Part shown: piece by piece, positions 27,108 to 35,444 of the stretch
Layout of the letters: every line of letters starts with the position of its first letter
Numbering within the stretch: the first letter of the stretch is position 1
Origin: Flavobacteriales bacterium UBA852
GTDB taxonomy: Bacteria > Bacteroidota > Bacteroidia > Flavobacteriales_E > Vicingaceae
Assembly: GCA_002295925.1 (NCBI GenBank)
Contig: DBGO01000007.1
Span: forward strand, 114,591 to 178,590
Direction: 5' to 3'
DNA: 64,000 nucleotides
Translations under genes and position numbers: made by a program
Notes under the pieces: model-generated
What the model was told of the DNA's origin: nothing
The model's input: the letters and a program-made list of their open reading frames with translations, nothing else
Databases searched by the model: none

Positions 27108-28037
27108 ATGAAAAGAGTATTAATAACAGGTGGAGCCGGATTTATCGGCAGTTCGTTGGCAGATAAATTAGCCGAACGTGAGGATATGGAAATTACCATT
27201 GTTGATAATTTGCTAACCGGAGATAAACGAAAAATCCCCAACAAAGACAATGTAAAATTCATAAAAGCCGATGTAAACAATTATGAAGCTATGAGTAGTG
27301 TTTTCAATGTAAACGGCTTTGATTATGTATTTCATTATGCGGCTGTTGTAGGCGTTAAGCGAACATTGGAAAATCCCATTATGGTGCTTGACGATATAAA
27401 AGGCATTGAAAACGTTTTGAAATTATCTAAAAACACCGGCGTAAAAAGAGTGTTTTTCAGCTCTTCGAGCGAAGTTTACGGCGAACCGGTAGAGTTCCCT
27501 CAAAATGAAGAAACTACCCCTCTGAACTCAAAATTGCCTTATGCCATTGTAAAAAATATTGGAGAAGCTTACTTTCGTTCGTATGAGCGTGAATTTGGCT
27601 TGCCTTACACTATCTTCCGTTTCTTCAACACTTACGGACCTAAGCAAAGTAAAGACTTTGTGATTTCAAAATTTATTGCAAGTGCGTTAAAAAAAGACGA
27701 TATTACCATCTACGGAGACGGCTCACAAACTCGTACATTTTGTTTTGTAAACGATAATGTAGATGCCTGTCTTGCCACTTTATTCGAAAACAAAAATATT
27801 AACGACACGTTAAATATCGGTTCGGATGTAGAGATGTCTATTTTGGAATTGGCCAATAAAATCATTGATATTACAGGGTCATCCTCTAAAATTGTCCATC
27901 TTCCGGCATTAAAAGAAGGCGATATGACTCGCCGCCATCCCGATATTACCAAAATGCGCAAACTCTTGAATCGTGACTTACTTCCTGTTGAAGAAGGTAT
28001 AAAGAAAATTTTGGAAGACACTTCATATATTTTGTAA
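27108..28037 (+). CDS. NAD-dependent epimerase/dehydratase (extended SDR)
   Basis: The 309-residue protein has the Rossmann motif GGAGFIGSSLADKL (residues 7-20). The catalytic triad is visible as the SSSSEVYGE serine region and YAIVK (YxxxK, near residue 144). The text FRFFNTYGP follows, as in UDP-glucose 4-epimerase and dTDP-glucose 4,6-dehydratase relatives. The substrate is a nucleotide sugar; the exact one is not decided. It lies 9 bases after rfbA, so a dTDP- or UDP-hexose route for surface glycans is likely. Its stop shares one base with the next ATG (TAATG). Confidence 0.87.
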   Translation: MKRVLITGGAGFIGSSLADKLAEREDMEITIVDNLLTGDKRKIPNKDNVKFIKADVNNYEAMSSVFNVNGFDYVFHYAAVVGVKRTLENPIMVLDDIKGIENVLKLSKNTGVKRVFFSSSSEVYGEPVEFPQNEETTPLNSKLPYAIVKNIGEAYFRSYEREFGLPYTIFRFFNTYGPKQSKDFVISKFIASALKKDDITIYGDGSQTRTFCFVNDNVDACLATLFENKNINDTLNIGSDVEMSILELANKIIDITGSSSKIVHLPALKEGDMTRRHPDITKMRKLLNRDLLPVEEGIKKILEDTSYIL

Positions 28038-29002
28038 TGGATTTTATCAAACCTTATATCCAAATTATTGAAGAAAGATTGAGTCAACTCAACTTTCCGG
28101 ATGAACCGGAAAACTTATATTCGCCGATAAAATATTCTTTATCCGTAGGCGGAAAACGTATTCGCCCGGCACTTACATTGATTTCGGCAGAATTATTTGG
28201 TTCTACCATAGAACAAGCTGTACCGGCAGCATTAGGTGTAGAAATTTTTCACAATTTCACGCTTATTCACGATGATATAATGGACGAAGCACCATTGCGC
28301 AGAAAACAACCGACAGTTTCTGCAAAATGGGGGCGCGACATTGCCATTTTAAGTGGTGATGTAATGATGATTATGGCTTATCAACAGTTTCAGCATTATT
28401 CGGGCGATAAACTATCGCTCTTGTTTTCGTTGTTTAACAAAACCGCTGTTGAAGTGTGCGAAGGACAGCAAATGGATATGAATTTTGAAACCCAAAGGAA
28501 TGTTACGGTTGATGAATATATAAAAATGATAACCCTAAAAACTTCTGTTCTTTTAGCAGCGTCATTACAAATGGGTGCAATTGTTGCCAATGCATCGGCT
28601 CAAAACCAAGAGGCAATTTATGCGTTTGGAAAAAATTTAGGCATTGCTTTTCAACTTCAAGACGATTTGTTGGATACATTTGGTTCTGAAGATGATTTTG
28701 GAAAAAAAATCGGTGGTGATATTCTTGCCCGAAAAAAAACCTTTTTGTTTTTAAAAGCATTTGAAAATGCCACCGGTGAAGAGAAAAAGCTATTGGAAGA
28801 AGCTTATTTTTCGTATAAAAAGCCAAATCCTGATTTAGTGAAACAAATATTTAAATCTACCGCTGCAGATAAGTTATGCAGAGAAGAAATTGAATTTTAT
28901 TTAAAAAAATCTTTGGATTCTATGAACAACATAAATGTTTCGCATCCCAATATTGAATTACTGAAAAACTTGTCCGAGCAACTAATTCACCGAACCGTAT
29001 AA
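28037..29002 (+). CDS. Polyprenyl (isoprenyl) diphosphate synthase
   Basis: The 321-residue enzyme condenses isopentenyl diphosphate with allylic diphosphates. Both Asp-rich motifs are complete: DDIMD (FARM, near residue 80) and DDLLD (SARM, near 212). The GGKRIRP motif lies near residue 36. Chain length is not certain; a Phe sits five residues before the FARM. Products could feed quinone, carotenoid or undecaprenyl pathways. It overlaps the SDR gene by one base and ends 3 bases before the antiporter, so it is within an operon. Confidence 0.92.
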   Translation: MDFIKPYIQIIEERLSQLNFPDEPENLYSPIKYSLSVGGKRIRPALTLISAELFGSTIEQAVPAALGVEIFHNFTLIHDDIMDEAPLRRKQPTVSAKWGRDIAILSGDVMMIMAYQQFQHYSGDKLSLLFSLFNKTAVEVCEGQQMDMNFETQRNVTVDEYIKMITLKTSVLLAASLQMGAIVANASAQNQEAIYAFGKNLGIAFQLQDDLLDTFGSEDDFGKKIGGDILARKKTFLFLKAFENATGEEKKLLEEAYFSYKKPNPDLVKQIFKSTAADKLCREEIEFYLKKSLDSMNNINVSHPNIELLKNLSEQLIHRTV

Positions 29003-29005
29003 TTT

Positions 29006-30259
29006 ATGAGTGCTTTATATATCATAACAATAATTTGTTCTGCCGTAATATTATCTTACATATTTAGAATTATCGCTCAAAAAACTAACATTCCTTCAGT
29101 ATTATTTTTAATTATTACCGGAATGATTGGAGCGGGAGCTTTATCTGCCACTGGAAAAGAACTTCCTTATTCATCAGAAATTTTGGAAGTTTTAGGCTTA
29201 ATGGGATTGGTTATTATTGTGCTCGAGGGTGCTTTGGATTTAAAAATTTCACGCAGTAAAATGCCCTTGATAATTAAAGCATTTTTTACTGCTTTGCTTA
29301 TTTTAATAGCTTCTACCTTTGTTATTGGCGCTGTACTTCATGTGGTACTGAACGAACCTTGGTTTGTTAGTTGTGTTTATGCCATTCCATTATCCGTTAT
29401 CAGCAGTGCCATTGTTATAGCCAGCTTAAATGCATTGCCCGAAAACAAGCGAGAATTTGCCATTTACGAAGCCACTTTTTCTGACATTATCGGTATTATG
29501 TTTTTTGAATATTTTTTAATGGATGTAGCTCCCGGCGAATCGTATGCGTTAGCCGTAAGCATAAACTTTATTTCAACGCTGGTCATTTCTATTGTTATTG
29601 CCTTGTTACTTTTGTATTTGTTTCAATATTTAGAAGGCAAATCAAACGTTAAATTCTTTTTATTTATCTCTATTTTAACCCTGTTATTTTCAATAGGTAA
29701 GCTACTGCATATCTCCTCTTTATTATTAATTTTTATTTTCGGAATCATCTTGCGCAATTACTCCATTATTGAAAAATTTAAACTTTCGCGCTTTTTCAAA
29801 AAAGAGGTAATTTTTAATATTCAGGAAGATTTTCATTTTATTATATTGGAAACCGCATTTCTTATCGGAACTTTTTTCTTTTTAATGTTTGGCGCCAACA
29901 TTGACGTATCCGATTGGATGAATATAAAAGTCATTATCATTGGGTCAATCATTACTGCCATGATATATTTGGTTCGCTTTGTATTTTTAAAGTTGTTTAA
30001 TTTTAAACAAAAAGTATCACTCAACGAGTTATTTTTGGCGCCTCGCGGTTTAATAACCATTATTTTATTTTATAAAATCCCAAAAGAATATCACTTACAA
30101 TCATTCGATACAGGTATAATATCGTTCGTAGTTGTCGCTTCTATCTTGTTAATGGCTTACGGAATACGAAAATCCAACAAAAAACTATTGGAAGATGAGC
30201 AAGAAATTGTTGAAGAAATTGAGGAAATAGAAGGTGATACAGCTCTTGAAAATGAATAA
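29006..30259 (+). CDS. Cation:proton antiporter (CPA1/NhaP-like)
   Basis: The 417-residue protein has about 11-13 hydrophobic segments across its whole length and a short acidic C-terminal tail (EEIEEIEGD). Sequence such as LEGALDLKISRSKMP and VISSAIVIASLNAL fits the Na+/H+ exchanger superfamily. It probably exchanges Na+ or K+ for protons in the inner membrane. It is the last gene of the run from the MMPL permease, separated from typA by 81 bases containing a promoter box. Confidence 0.85.
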   Translation: MSALYIITIICSAVILSYIFRIIAQKTNIPSVLFLIITGMIGAGALSATGKELPYSSEILEVLGLMGLVIIVLEGALDLKISRSKMPLIIKAFFTALLILIASTFVIGAVLHVVLNEPWFVSCVYAIPLSVISSAIVIASLNALPENKREFAIYEATFSDIIGIMFFEYFLMDVAPGESYALAVSINFISTLVISIVIALLLLYLFQYLEGKSNVKFFLFISILTLLFSIGKLLHISSLLLIFIFGIILRNYSIIEKFKLSRFFKKEVIFNIQEDFHFIILETAFLIGTFFFLMFGANIDVSDWMNIKVIIIGSIITAMIYLVRFVFLKLFNFKQKVSLNELFLAPRGLITIILFYKIPKEYHLQSFDTGIISFVVVASILLMAYGIRKSNKKLLEDEQEIVEEIEEIEGDTALENE

Positions 30260-30295
30260 TTCACACTGTTCATTAATTTACAGAAAAATTAAACC

Positions 30296-30303
30296 TACTT
30301 TTG
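30296..30303 (+). promoter_or_regulatory. TAnnTTTG box for typA
   Basis: TACTTTTG lies 37 nt before the typA ATG at 30341. Confidence 0.45.
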
Positions 30304-30340
30304 CAAACTTATTTTAAAATCAAGATTACACACATTATTT

Positions 30341-32104
30341 ATGCAAATCAGAAACATTGCCATTATTGCCCACGTTGACCACGGCAAAACAACCTTAGTA
30401 GATAAAATCATTCACGCCAGTCAAATTTTAGACCCTCGCAAAGAACAAAAAGAACTTTTACTCGATAATAATGATTTGGAACGCGAAAGAGGTATTACCA
30501 TACTTTCTAAAAACGTTTCGGTAAACTATAAAGATGTAAAAATTAACATTATCGATACACCCGGTCACGCCGATTTTGGAGGCGAGGTTGAGCGTGTGCT
30601 CAAAATGGCCGACGGTGTTTTACTGTTGGTTGATGCCTTTGAAGGGGCTATGCCACAAACCCGTTTTGTATTAAGTAAAGCCATAGAATTGGGACTTAAA
30701 CCCATTGTTGTTGTTAACAAAGTGGATAAAGAAAACTGCCGTCCGGATGAAGTGCAAGAACAAGTTTTTGACCTGATGTTCAACCTTGGTGCTACAGAAG
30801 AACAATTGGATTTTCCAACCATTTACGGCTCGGCAAAACAAGGCTGGATGAGCGAAGACTGGCAAAAACCAACCGACAATATTATTCCTTTATTGGATTC
30901 GATCTTGGAACATATTCCCGAAGCGCCTTATCACGAAGGTTCACCACAAATGCAAATTACCTCGTTAGATTATTCAAAATTTCTTGGACGTATTGCTATA
31001 GGCCGTGTATTCAGAGGCGATTTGGAAGTGGGCAAAGATTATATGCTCACCATCGAAAACGGAAACAAAAAAGTAAGAATTAAAGAGTTATATACATTTG
31101 AAGGATTGGGAAGAATAAAAACCGACAAAGTAAGAGCCGGTGATATTTGCGCCGTTGTTGGTTTGGATGATTTTGAAATTGGCGACACCATTGCCGATTT
31201 AGACAATCCCGAACCGCTGCCACGTATTAAAGTGGACGAACCAACAATGAGTATGTTATTTACCATTAACAACTCACCGTTTTTCGGCAAAGAAGGAAAA
31301 TTTGTTACCTCTCGACATTTACGCGACCGCTTATATAAAGAAACCGAGAAAAACTTAGCTTTACGCATAGAAGATACCGATACCGAGGATAAATTTAATG
31401 TTTACGGAAGAGGAATTCTTCATTTATCGGTATTGATAGAAACTATGCGCCGCGAAGGATATGAATTGCAAGTGGGCAAACCACAAGTAATTATTAAAGA
31501 AGAAAACGGCGTAAAAGTAGAACCGTACGAAACCTTGGTTATTGATGTACCCGAAGAATACTCGGGAAAAGTAATAGAACTGGTTACGCAAAGAAAAGGA
31601 AACTTGTTGGTAATGGAACCCAAAGGCGATGTGCAACACCTCGAGTTTGACATTCCTTCTCGCGGATTAATCGGATTGAGAAGTAATATTTTAACCGTTT
31701 CTGCCGGCGAAGCCGTTATGACACACCGTTTTAGAGAATTTTTACCCTACAAAGGGGATATTCCAGGACGAATTAAAGGTTCATTGGTATCTATGGAAAC
31801 CGGTCAAGCGCTGGCATATGCCATTGACCGATTACAAGACCGCGGACGCTTTTTTATAGAACCCGGCGAACAGGTTTACAAAGGACAAGTAATTGGCGAA
31901 CACGCTCGAGACAATGATTTGGCGGTTAATGTAATAAAAGGTAAAAAACTAACCAATATGCGTGCTGCCGGCTCTGACGATAATGCTAAAATTGCTCCAA
32001 AAATTGTTTTTTCGTTGGAAGAAGCAATGGAATACATTAACGATGATGAATATTTGGAAGTAACACCGGAAAGTTTACGAATGCGTAAAATCAATTTCAA
32101 ATAA
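30341..32104 (+). CDS. typA: Translational GTPase TypA/BipA
   Basis: The 587-residue ribosome-binding GTPase is involved in 50S assembly and stress adaptation. G-motifs are clear: HVDHGKTTLVDKI (G1, residues 11-23), IDTPGHADFGGE (G3, near 70) and NKVDKENC (G4, near 127). EF-G-like domains and the BipA-specific C-terminal region (FIEPGEQVYKGQVIGEHAR) follow. Length is slightly under the usual 600. A 68-residue membrane protein follows after 7 bases. Confidence 0.96.
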   Translation: MQIRNIAIIAHVDHGKTTLVDKIIHASQILDPRKEQKELLLDNNDLERERGITILSKNVSVNYKDVKINIIDTPGHADFGGEVERVLKMADGVLLLVDAFEGAMPQTRFVLSKAIELGLKPIVVVNKVDKENCRPDEVQEQVFDLMFNLGATEEQLDFPTIYGSAKQGWMSEDWQKPTDNIIPLLDSILEHIPEAPYHEGSPQMQITSLDYSKFLGRIAIGRVFRGDLEVGKDYMLTIENGNKKVRIKELYTFEGLGRIKTDKVRAGDICAVVGLDDFEIGDTIADLDNPEPLPRIKVDEPTMSMLFTINNSPFFGKEGKFVTSRHLRDRLYKETEKNLALRIEDTDTEDKFNVYGRGILHLSVLIETMRREGYELQVGKPQVIIKEENGVKVEPYETLVIDVPEEYSGKVIELVTQRKGNLLVMEPKGDVQHLEFDIPSRGLIGLRSNILTVSAGEAVMTHRFREFLPYKGDIPGRIKGSLVSMETGQALAYAIDRLQDRGRFFIEPGEQVYKGQVIGEHARDNDLAVNVIKGKKLTNMRAAGSDDNAKIAPKIVFSLEEAMEYINDDEYLEVTPESLRMRKINFK

Positions 32105-32111
32105 AATTATT

Positions 32112-32318
32112 ATGACAGAAATTATCGGTTATATAGCATCTGCGGGGGTTTTAATTTCTTTTTTAATGAAGGATATTAAAACCCTTCGTTTAGTCAACAG
32201 TATCGGTTGCAGTTTATTTATTGTGTATGGAATATTATTGGGATGGTCATGGCCAATTATCATTACCAATGCTGCCATTTTGGGAATTAATGCTTATTAC
32301 CTGTTTGTGAAAAAATAA
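32112..32318 (+). CDS. Small YgjV-like membrane protein
   Basis: The 68-residue protein consists mainly of three hydrophobic segments (about 5-19, 28-44 and 46-65). The text SFLMKDIKTLRLVNSIGC resembles YgjV-type small inner-membrane proteins, which share features with PQ-loop and SemiSWEET carriers. The function is unknown. It is 7 bases after typA and probably co-transcribed. Its stop is 4 bases from the convergent rsmG stop. Confidence 0.75.
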   Translation: MTEIIGYIASAGVLISFLMKDIKTLRLVNSIGCSLFIVYGILLGWSWPIIITNAAILGINAYYLFVKK

Positions 32319-32322
32319 CATC

Positions 32323-32970
32323 CTAACCCAACGGCGCATACGCCACATATTTGGTTTCAAAAAATGCATCATCAAAATATTCCGATATAGGTTGAAGCGT
32401 AACTTTTAAACCGCTTTCTTTAATTTCTGCGGATAAATCTCCGCCTTTCAACATAATAATTCCATTTTTAATACCGTGTTTGGATTGACTTTTAACCTTT
32501 CCTCTGCTCCATTGCTTTAATTTTGCCATTGGCGCTACAGCACGCGTAACCACAAAATCAAATTTACCCGTTACTTTTTCCGAACGGATATGTTCGCCTT
32601 TCGCATTTTTCAATTTCAACGCATCGATAACAGCATTGACAACCTTTATTTTTTTAGCAATGGAATCGGTTAATAAAAATGACGTTTCGGGAAATAAAAT
32701 TGCCAACGGAATCCCCGGAAAACCTCCTCCCGTACCAATATCCAATATTGACGACCCGGGCATAAAACAGATAAATTTGGCTATTGCCAAAGAATGTAAT
32801 ACGTGTCGAATATACAATTGGTCAATATCTTTTCGGCTTATCACATTTATTTGACTGTTCCATTCTTTATATACCGGATACAATTGTTCTAATTGTGCTT
32901 TCTGAGTTTCGCTGAGATTGGGAAAATACGATATTATTTTATCAAACGAATTACGTGTTACATCATTCAT
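32323..32970 (-). CDS. rsmG: 16S rRNA (guanine-527-N7)-methyltransferase
   Basis: The 215-residue protein methylates G527 of 16S rRNA with S-adenosylmethionine. The class I methyltransferase motif ILDIGTGGGFPGIPLAI lies near residues 70-86, and VVTRAVAPMAKL near 137 is conserved in RsmG. Size fits the family. It starts at ATG 32970, with a TAnnTTTG box only 5 bases upstream, so its mRNA may be leaderless. It is not next to gidA/mnmG, unlike in Proteobacteria. Confidence 0.94.
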   Translation of the reverse strand: MNDVTRNSFDKIISYFPNLSETQKAQLEQLYPVYKEWNSQINVISRKDIDQLYIRHVLHSLAIAKFICFMPGSSILDIGTGGGFPGIPLAILFPETSFLLTDSIAKKIKVVNAVIDALKLKNAKGEHIRSEKVTGKFDFVVTRAVAPMAKLKQWSRGKVKSQSKHGIKNGIIMLKGGDLSAEIKESGLKVTLQPISEYFDDAFFETKYVAYAPLG

Positions 32971-32975
32971 AAAAG

Positions 32976-32983
32976 CAAAAATA
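32976..32983 (-). promoter_or_regulatory. TAnnTTTG box 5 nt from the rsmG ATG (leaderless candidate)
   Basis: On the minus strand, TATTTTTG, then CTTTT, then ATG. Transcription would start at or within a base or two of the start codon. Confidence 0.5.
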
Positions 32984-33019
32984 ATGATTTGCTTTTTAAA
33001 TGTGTCCTCTATCTTATGA

Positions 33020-33050
33020 TTTGAGCATTACTTTTTTATTCATATATTTG
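33020..33050 (+). promoter_or_regulatory. Consensus Bacteroidota promoter for the T9SS cargo gene
   Basis: TTTG (33020-33023), exactly 19 bases, then TATATTTG (33043-33050). The ATG follows 26 nt later. This is the best full promoter match seen in the window. Confidence 0.75.
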
Positions 33051-33076
33051 TGTTATAAATTTAATTTTTTATACAG

Positions 33077-34003
33077 ATGAAAAAAACGACAATTATTTTC
33101 TTTTTAACGTTTATTTCTTTATTTACCAATAGTAAAGCACAAAACTTTGCGCCCATTGGTGCTACTTGGTATTATGATGAAGTTTTTTCGTTTACCAACA
33201 GCAATGCCCGGGACTTTATAAAATTTACGGTTGTAAAAGATACGGTAATTAACGGTCAACTTTGTTCAAAAATAGTTAAAAGACACCGCGTATTATGTGC
33301 TTTTAGAGATAGTGTAGAATTTATTTATACTCAAAACGATACGGTATTTTTTTACGATACCTCATTTAATACTTTCCAAATTTTATATGATTTTAATGCC
33401 CAAGCCGGAGATTCTTGGCAAATACTGATGAAAAACAACCAAAACACCATAGACACATTAACCATAAGGGTTGATTCTACCTCTACAACACTTATAAACG
33501 GGCTGAGTTTAAAAACACTGCATGTTACGTATATTTCAAGCAATCCTGATGCAGTTATGAATTATTATAATTCCAAAATAATTGAACGAATTGGCGATAT
33601 GCAATATATGTTTAATTGGAGCCCCTACACCTTTACTTGTGATGATAATGCTTCAAACGGACTTCGGTGTTACCAAGATTCCGTTTTGGGATATTATTCT
33701 ACCGGTATTGCCGACTCGTGTAATTTAGTCATTACCGGTATTTTTGACAAGAATAATTTCTCAAACACTTTCAGCATTACCCCTAATCCTGCACAAGACT
33801 TTGCTGTTATAAATGTAAGCCGAAGCTTTTCAGAATTACAAATTGATATTTATAACATTTCCGGAAAAAAGATTGAGCAAATCACTTCTTTACAAAATTC
33901 ATTTAAAATCAGCTTTAAAAACTTTTCAAAAGGAATGTATTTTATTTCTGTTAAAAATGAAAAAGGAAATTTAATCGGCTATCAAAAAATAATAAAGGAT
34001 TAA
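33077..34003 (+). CDS. T9SS type A sorting-domain secreted protein
   Basis: The 308-residue protein has a signal peptide (about 1-21, ending NSKAQ). A beta-rich body of unknown function follows (about 25-225), then a C-terminal sorting domain (about 230-308). That domain shows the por-secretion pattern: SITPNPAQDFAVINV, IDIYNISGKKIEQ, and FSKGMYFISVKNEKG ending in KIIKD. The protein should be exported across the inner membrane by Sec and then across the outer membrane by the type IX system. It has its own strong promoter. The passenger domain is not recognised. Confidence 0.85.
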   Translation: MKKTTIIFFLTFISLFTNSKAQNFAPIGATWYYDEVFSFTNSNARDFIKFTVVKDTVINGQLCSKIVKRHRVLCAFRDSVEFIYTQNDTVFFYDTSFNTFQILYDFNAQAGDSWQILMKNNQNTIDTLTIRVDSTSTTLINGLSLKTLHVTYISSNPDAVMNYYNSKIIERIGDMQYMFNWSPYTFTCDDNASNGLRCYQDSVLGYYSTGIADSCNLVITGIFDKNNFSNTFSITPNPAQDFAVINVSRSFSELQIDIYNISGKKIEQITSLQNSFKISFKNFSKGMYFISVKNEKGNLIGYQKIIKD

Positions 34004-34008
34004 AATGA

Positions 34009-34022
34009 GTTGTGTTGCATAA
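34009..34022 (+). repeat. Left arm of an inverted repeat flanking the 34035 gene
   Basis: GTTGTGTTGCATAA matches the reverse complement of TTACGCCACACAAC at 34630-34643 in 12 of 14 positions. The two arms bracket one gene. Confidence 0.5.
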
Positions 34023-34034
34023 AAAAACTTTTAA

Positions 34035-34625
34035 ATGAGTAATTATCATATAAGAAAAGGGGTAGGAGGAATACTTAGAAAGACTTTAGTTAAAGAACGT
34101 GTTTCAAAAGGGAATAAAAAACAGGACACTTTGATTACTGTCTTATTTTTTCTTGGACTGATTTTATTAAAATGGGAGATTTTTATTTATAGAAGAACAA
34201 TAATCGAATTAAAAATTCCACTTTTGATTTGGTTGATTCCCGGCATTTTTTTAACACCATTGCTTTATGACAAATTCAACAAGATTGATGGAAGGAGAGC
34301 TCATTGGATTTTGCATTATGTCGCCCATACATGTACGACAGGAGCATTTCTATTATTCGGATTTATGGCAACAAATTATTATTTTGCAGACAATCAAACA
34401 ATAGACAAACGATTTGAAATTATTAAAAAGGGAAGTTTAGCAGATTCAAAAGGAAATCGTGATAAGCGTAAACCTTATGTGGAAATTGATTACAATGGAT
34501 TTGAAAAACAAATAGTCTTCAAATATCCCGACACAGAAAAGATTGATTCAGCCAAATATGTAAATTTGACTGTGAAGAAAGGACTTTTGGGGTTTGATAT
34601 TTTGGAAAGTTATGATGTCGAATAA
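34035..34625 (+). CDS. Membrane protein of unknown function
   Basis: The 196-residue protein has a basic N-terminus, about three transmembrane segments (about 36-52, 62-80 and 98-118) and a C-terminal hydrophilic domain (about 125-196). I recognise no family. It starts at ATG 34035. The gene is bracketed by a 12/14 inverted repeat (34009-34022 and 34630-34643) and lies next to a toxin-antitoxin pair, so it looks like accessory DNA rather than core genome. Confidence 0.65.
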   Translation: MSNYHIRKGVGGILRKTLVKERVSKGNKKQDTLITVLFFLGLILLKWEIFIYRRTIIELKIPLLIWLIPGIFLTPLLYDKFNKIDGRRAHWILHYVAHTCTTGAFLLFGFMATNYYFADNQTIDKRFEIIKKGSLADSKGNRDKRKPYVEIDYNGFEKQIVFKYPDTEKIDSAKYVNLTVKKGLLGFDILESYDVE

Positions 34626-34629
34626 AAAA

Positions 34630-34643
34630 TTACGCCACACAAC
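34630..34643 (+). repeat. Right arm of the inverted repeat after the 34035 gene
   Basis: TTACGCCACACAAC begins 5 bases after the stop codon. It runs directly into the direct-repeat copy that starts at 34641. Confidence 0.5.
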
Positions 34644-34664
34644 AAAAGCTATACAAAATAGTTG
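34641..34664 (+). repeat. Direct repeat copy 1, before the toxin-antitoxin genes
   Basis: Begins AACAAAAGCTAT. It matches the copy at 35352-35375 in 21 of 24 positions. Both copies closely follow a stop codon. Confidence 0.6.
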
Positions 34665-34808
34665 TATTTGCAATATTAAAAGAAAGTCATTATTTTTATT
34701 ATATGTAGTTTTTTTGAGTGAAAATTTTACCATTTGAAAAATCCTCAACATTCCTGCTCGTATGTAATATTTGAGATTAGCAAAATATGAAATGATAAAA
34801 ATATTTTG

Positions 34809-34816
34809 TATATTTG
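34809..34816 (+). promoter_or_regulatory. TAnnTTTG box 5 nt from the antitoxin ATG (leaderless candidate)
   Basis: TATATTTG, then ATAAT, then ATG at 34822. It lies within a longer TTG-initiated reading frame, which argues that the frame really starts at 34822. Confidence 0.5.
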
Positions 34817-34821
34817 ATAAT

Positions 34822-35055
34822 ATGGACTTTAGTTTAGAAAAGAAAAAATTAGAACTAATTCAATGGTTATCAACTTTAAATGACAAATCGTTGATTGATA
34901 AGCTAATGATATTAAAAGAAAAAGAAAGAAAAGATTGGTGGGAAGAACTTTCTGCAGAAGAAAAGCTTTCTATTGAAAAAGGTATTTCAGATGCAGATGA
35001 GGGAAATCTCACACCACATACCAGAGTAAAAAACTTATATGAAAAGTGGATATAA
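34822..35055 (+). CDS. Putative type II antitoxin
   Basis: The 77-residue hydrophilic protein starts at ATG 34822 (MDFSLEKKKLELIQWL). It has a helical N-terminus of a kind seen in antitoxins paired with ParE/RelE toxins (LSTLNDKSLIDKLMILKEKE). The C-terminal half is acidic and probably contacts the toxin (WWEELSAEEKLSIEKGISDAD). It overlaps the toxin gene by 17 bases, the usual antitoxin-first order. A promoter box lies 5 bases upstream, so the mRNA may be leaderless. Antitoxins of this type often repress their own operon; that is inferred. Confidence 0.75.
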   Translation: MDFSLEKKKLELIQWLSTLNDKSLIDKLMILKEKERKDWWEELSAEEKLSIEKGISDADEGNLTPHTRVKNLYEKWI

Positions 35056-35341
35056 AGTTCTGTGGACAAACAATGCTATTAAAGAGCTTAAAACTATCAT
35101 TAAATATTTAGAAATCAATTGGACAAGAAAAGAACTAACTGCATTTTCAACCAAACTTGACCACACAATAGAGATTATCTCTAAATCTCCTGAAATTTTC
35201 CCGGCTTCATTTGAGAAAAAAGAAGTCAGGAAAGCTGTTATAGACAAGAACAATAATCTTTATTACCGAATAAAAAACAATACTATTGAAATATTGTCTG
35301 TATTTTCAAATGTCCAAAACCCAAAAAAGAAAAAAATATAA
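35039..35341 (+). CDS. ParE/RelE-superfamily toxin
   Basis: The 100-residue basic protein has the RelE/ParE fold pattern. An N-terminal strand (YKVLWTNNAIKELKTII) leads into a helix with LEINWTRKELTAF. The strand pairs KAVIDKNNNLYYRI and IEILSVFSNVQNPKK, typical of ParE, close the fold. ParE toxins inhibit gyrase and RelE toxins cut mRNA; the sequence does not decide which. It overlaps the antitoxin gene by 17 bases. A direct repeat follows 10 bases after the stop. Confidence 0.8.
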   Translation: MKSGYKVLWTNNAIKELKTIIKYLEINWTRKELTAFSTKLDHTIEIISKSPEIFPASFEKKEVRKAVIDKNNNLYYRIKNNTIEILSVFSNVQNPKKKKI

Positions 35342-35351
35342 TTCATTGCCA

Positions 35352-35375
35352 AACAAAAGCTATTCAAAACAGTTT
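35352..35375 (+). repeat. Direct repeat copy 2, after the toxin gene
   Basis: AACAAAAGCTATTCAAAACA and 4 more bases, 21/24 identical to 34641-34664. With copy 1 it brackets the toxin-antitoxin pair in a unit of about 711 bases. Confidence 0.6.
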
Positions 35376-35444
35376 CCGTTTACAATTAAAAAAACTTCTT
35401 ACGTATTATCAAACTAAGAATTTTCGGAAAGTGATTTTTACCCG

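Noticed and set aside
34771..34821. TTG-initiated extension of the antitoxin
   Set aside because: It covers the promoter box at 34809-34816, and the ATG at 34822 gives a typical antitoxin length.
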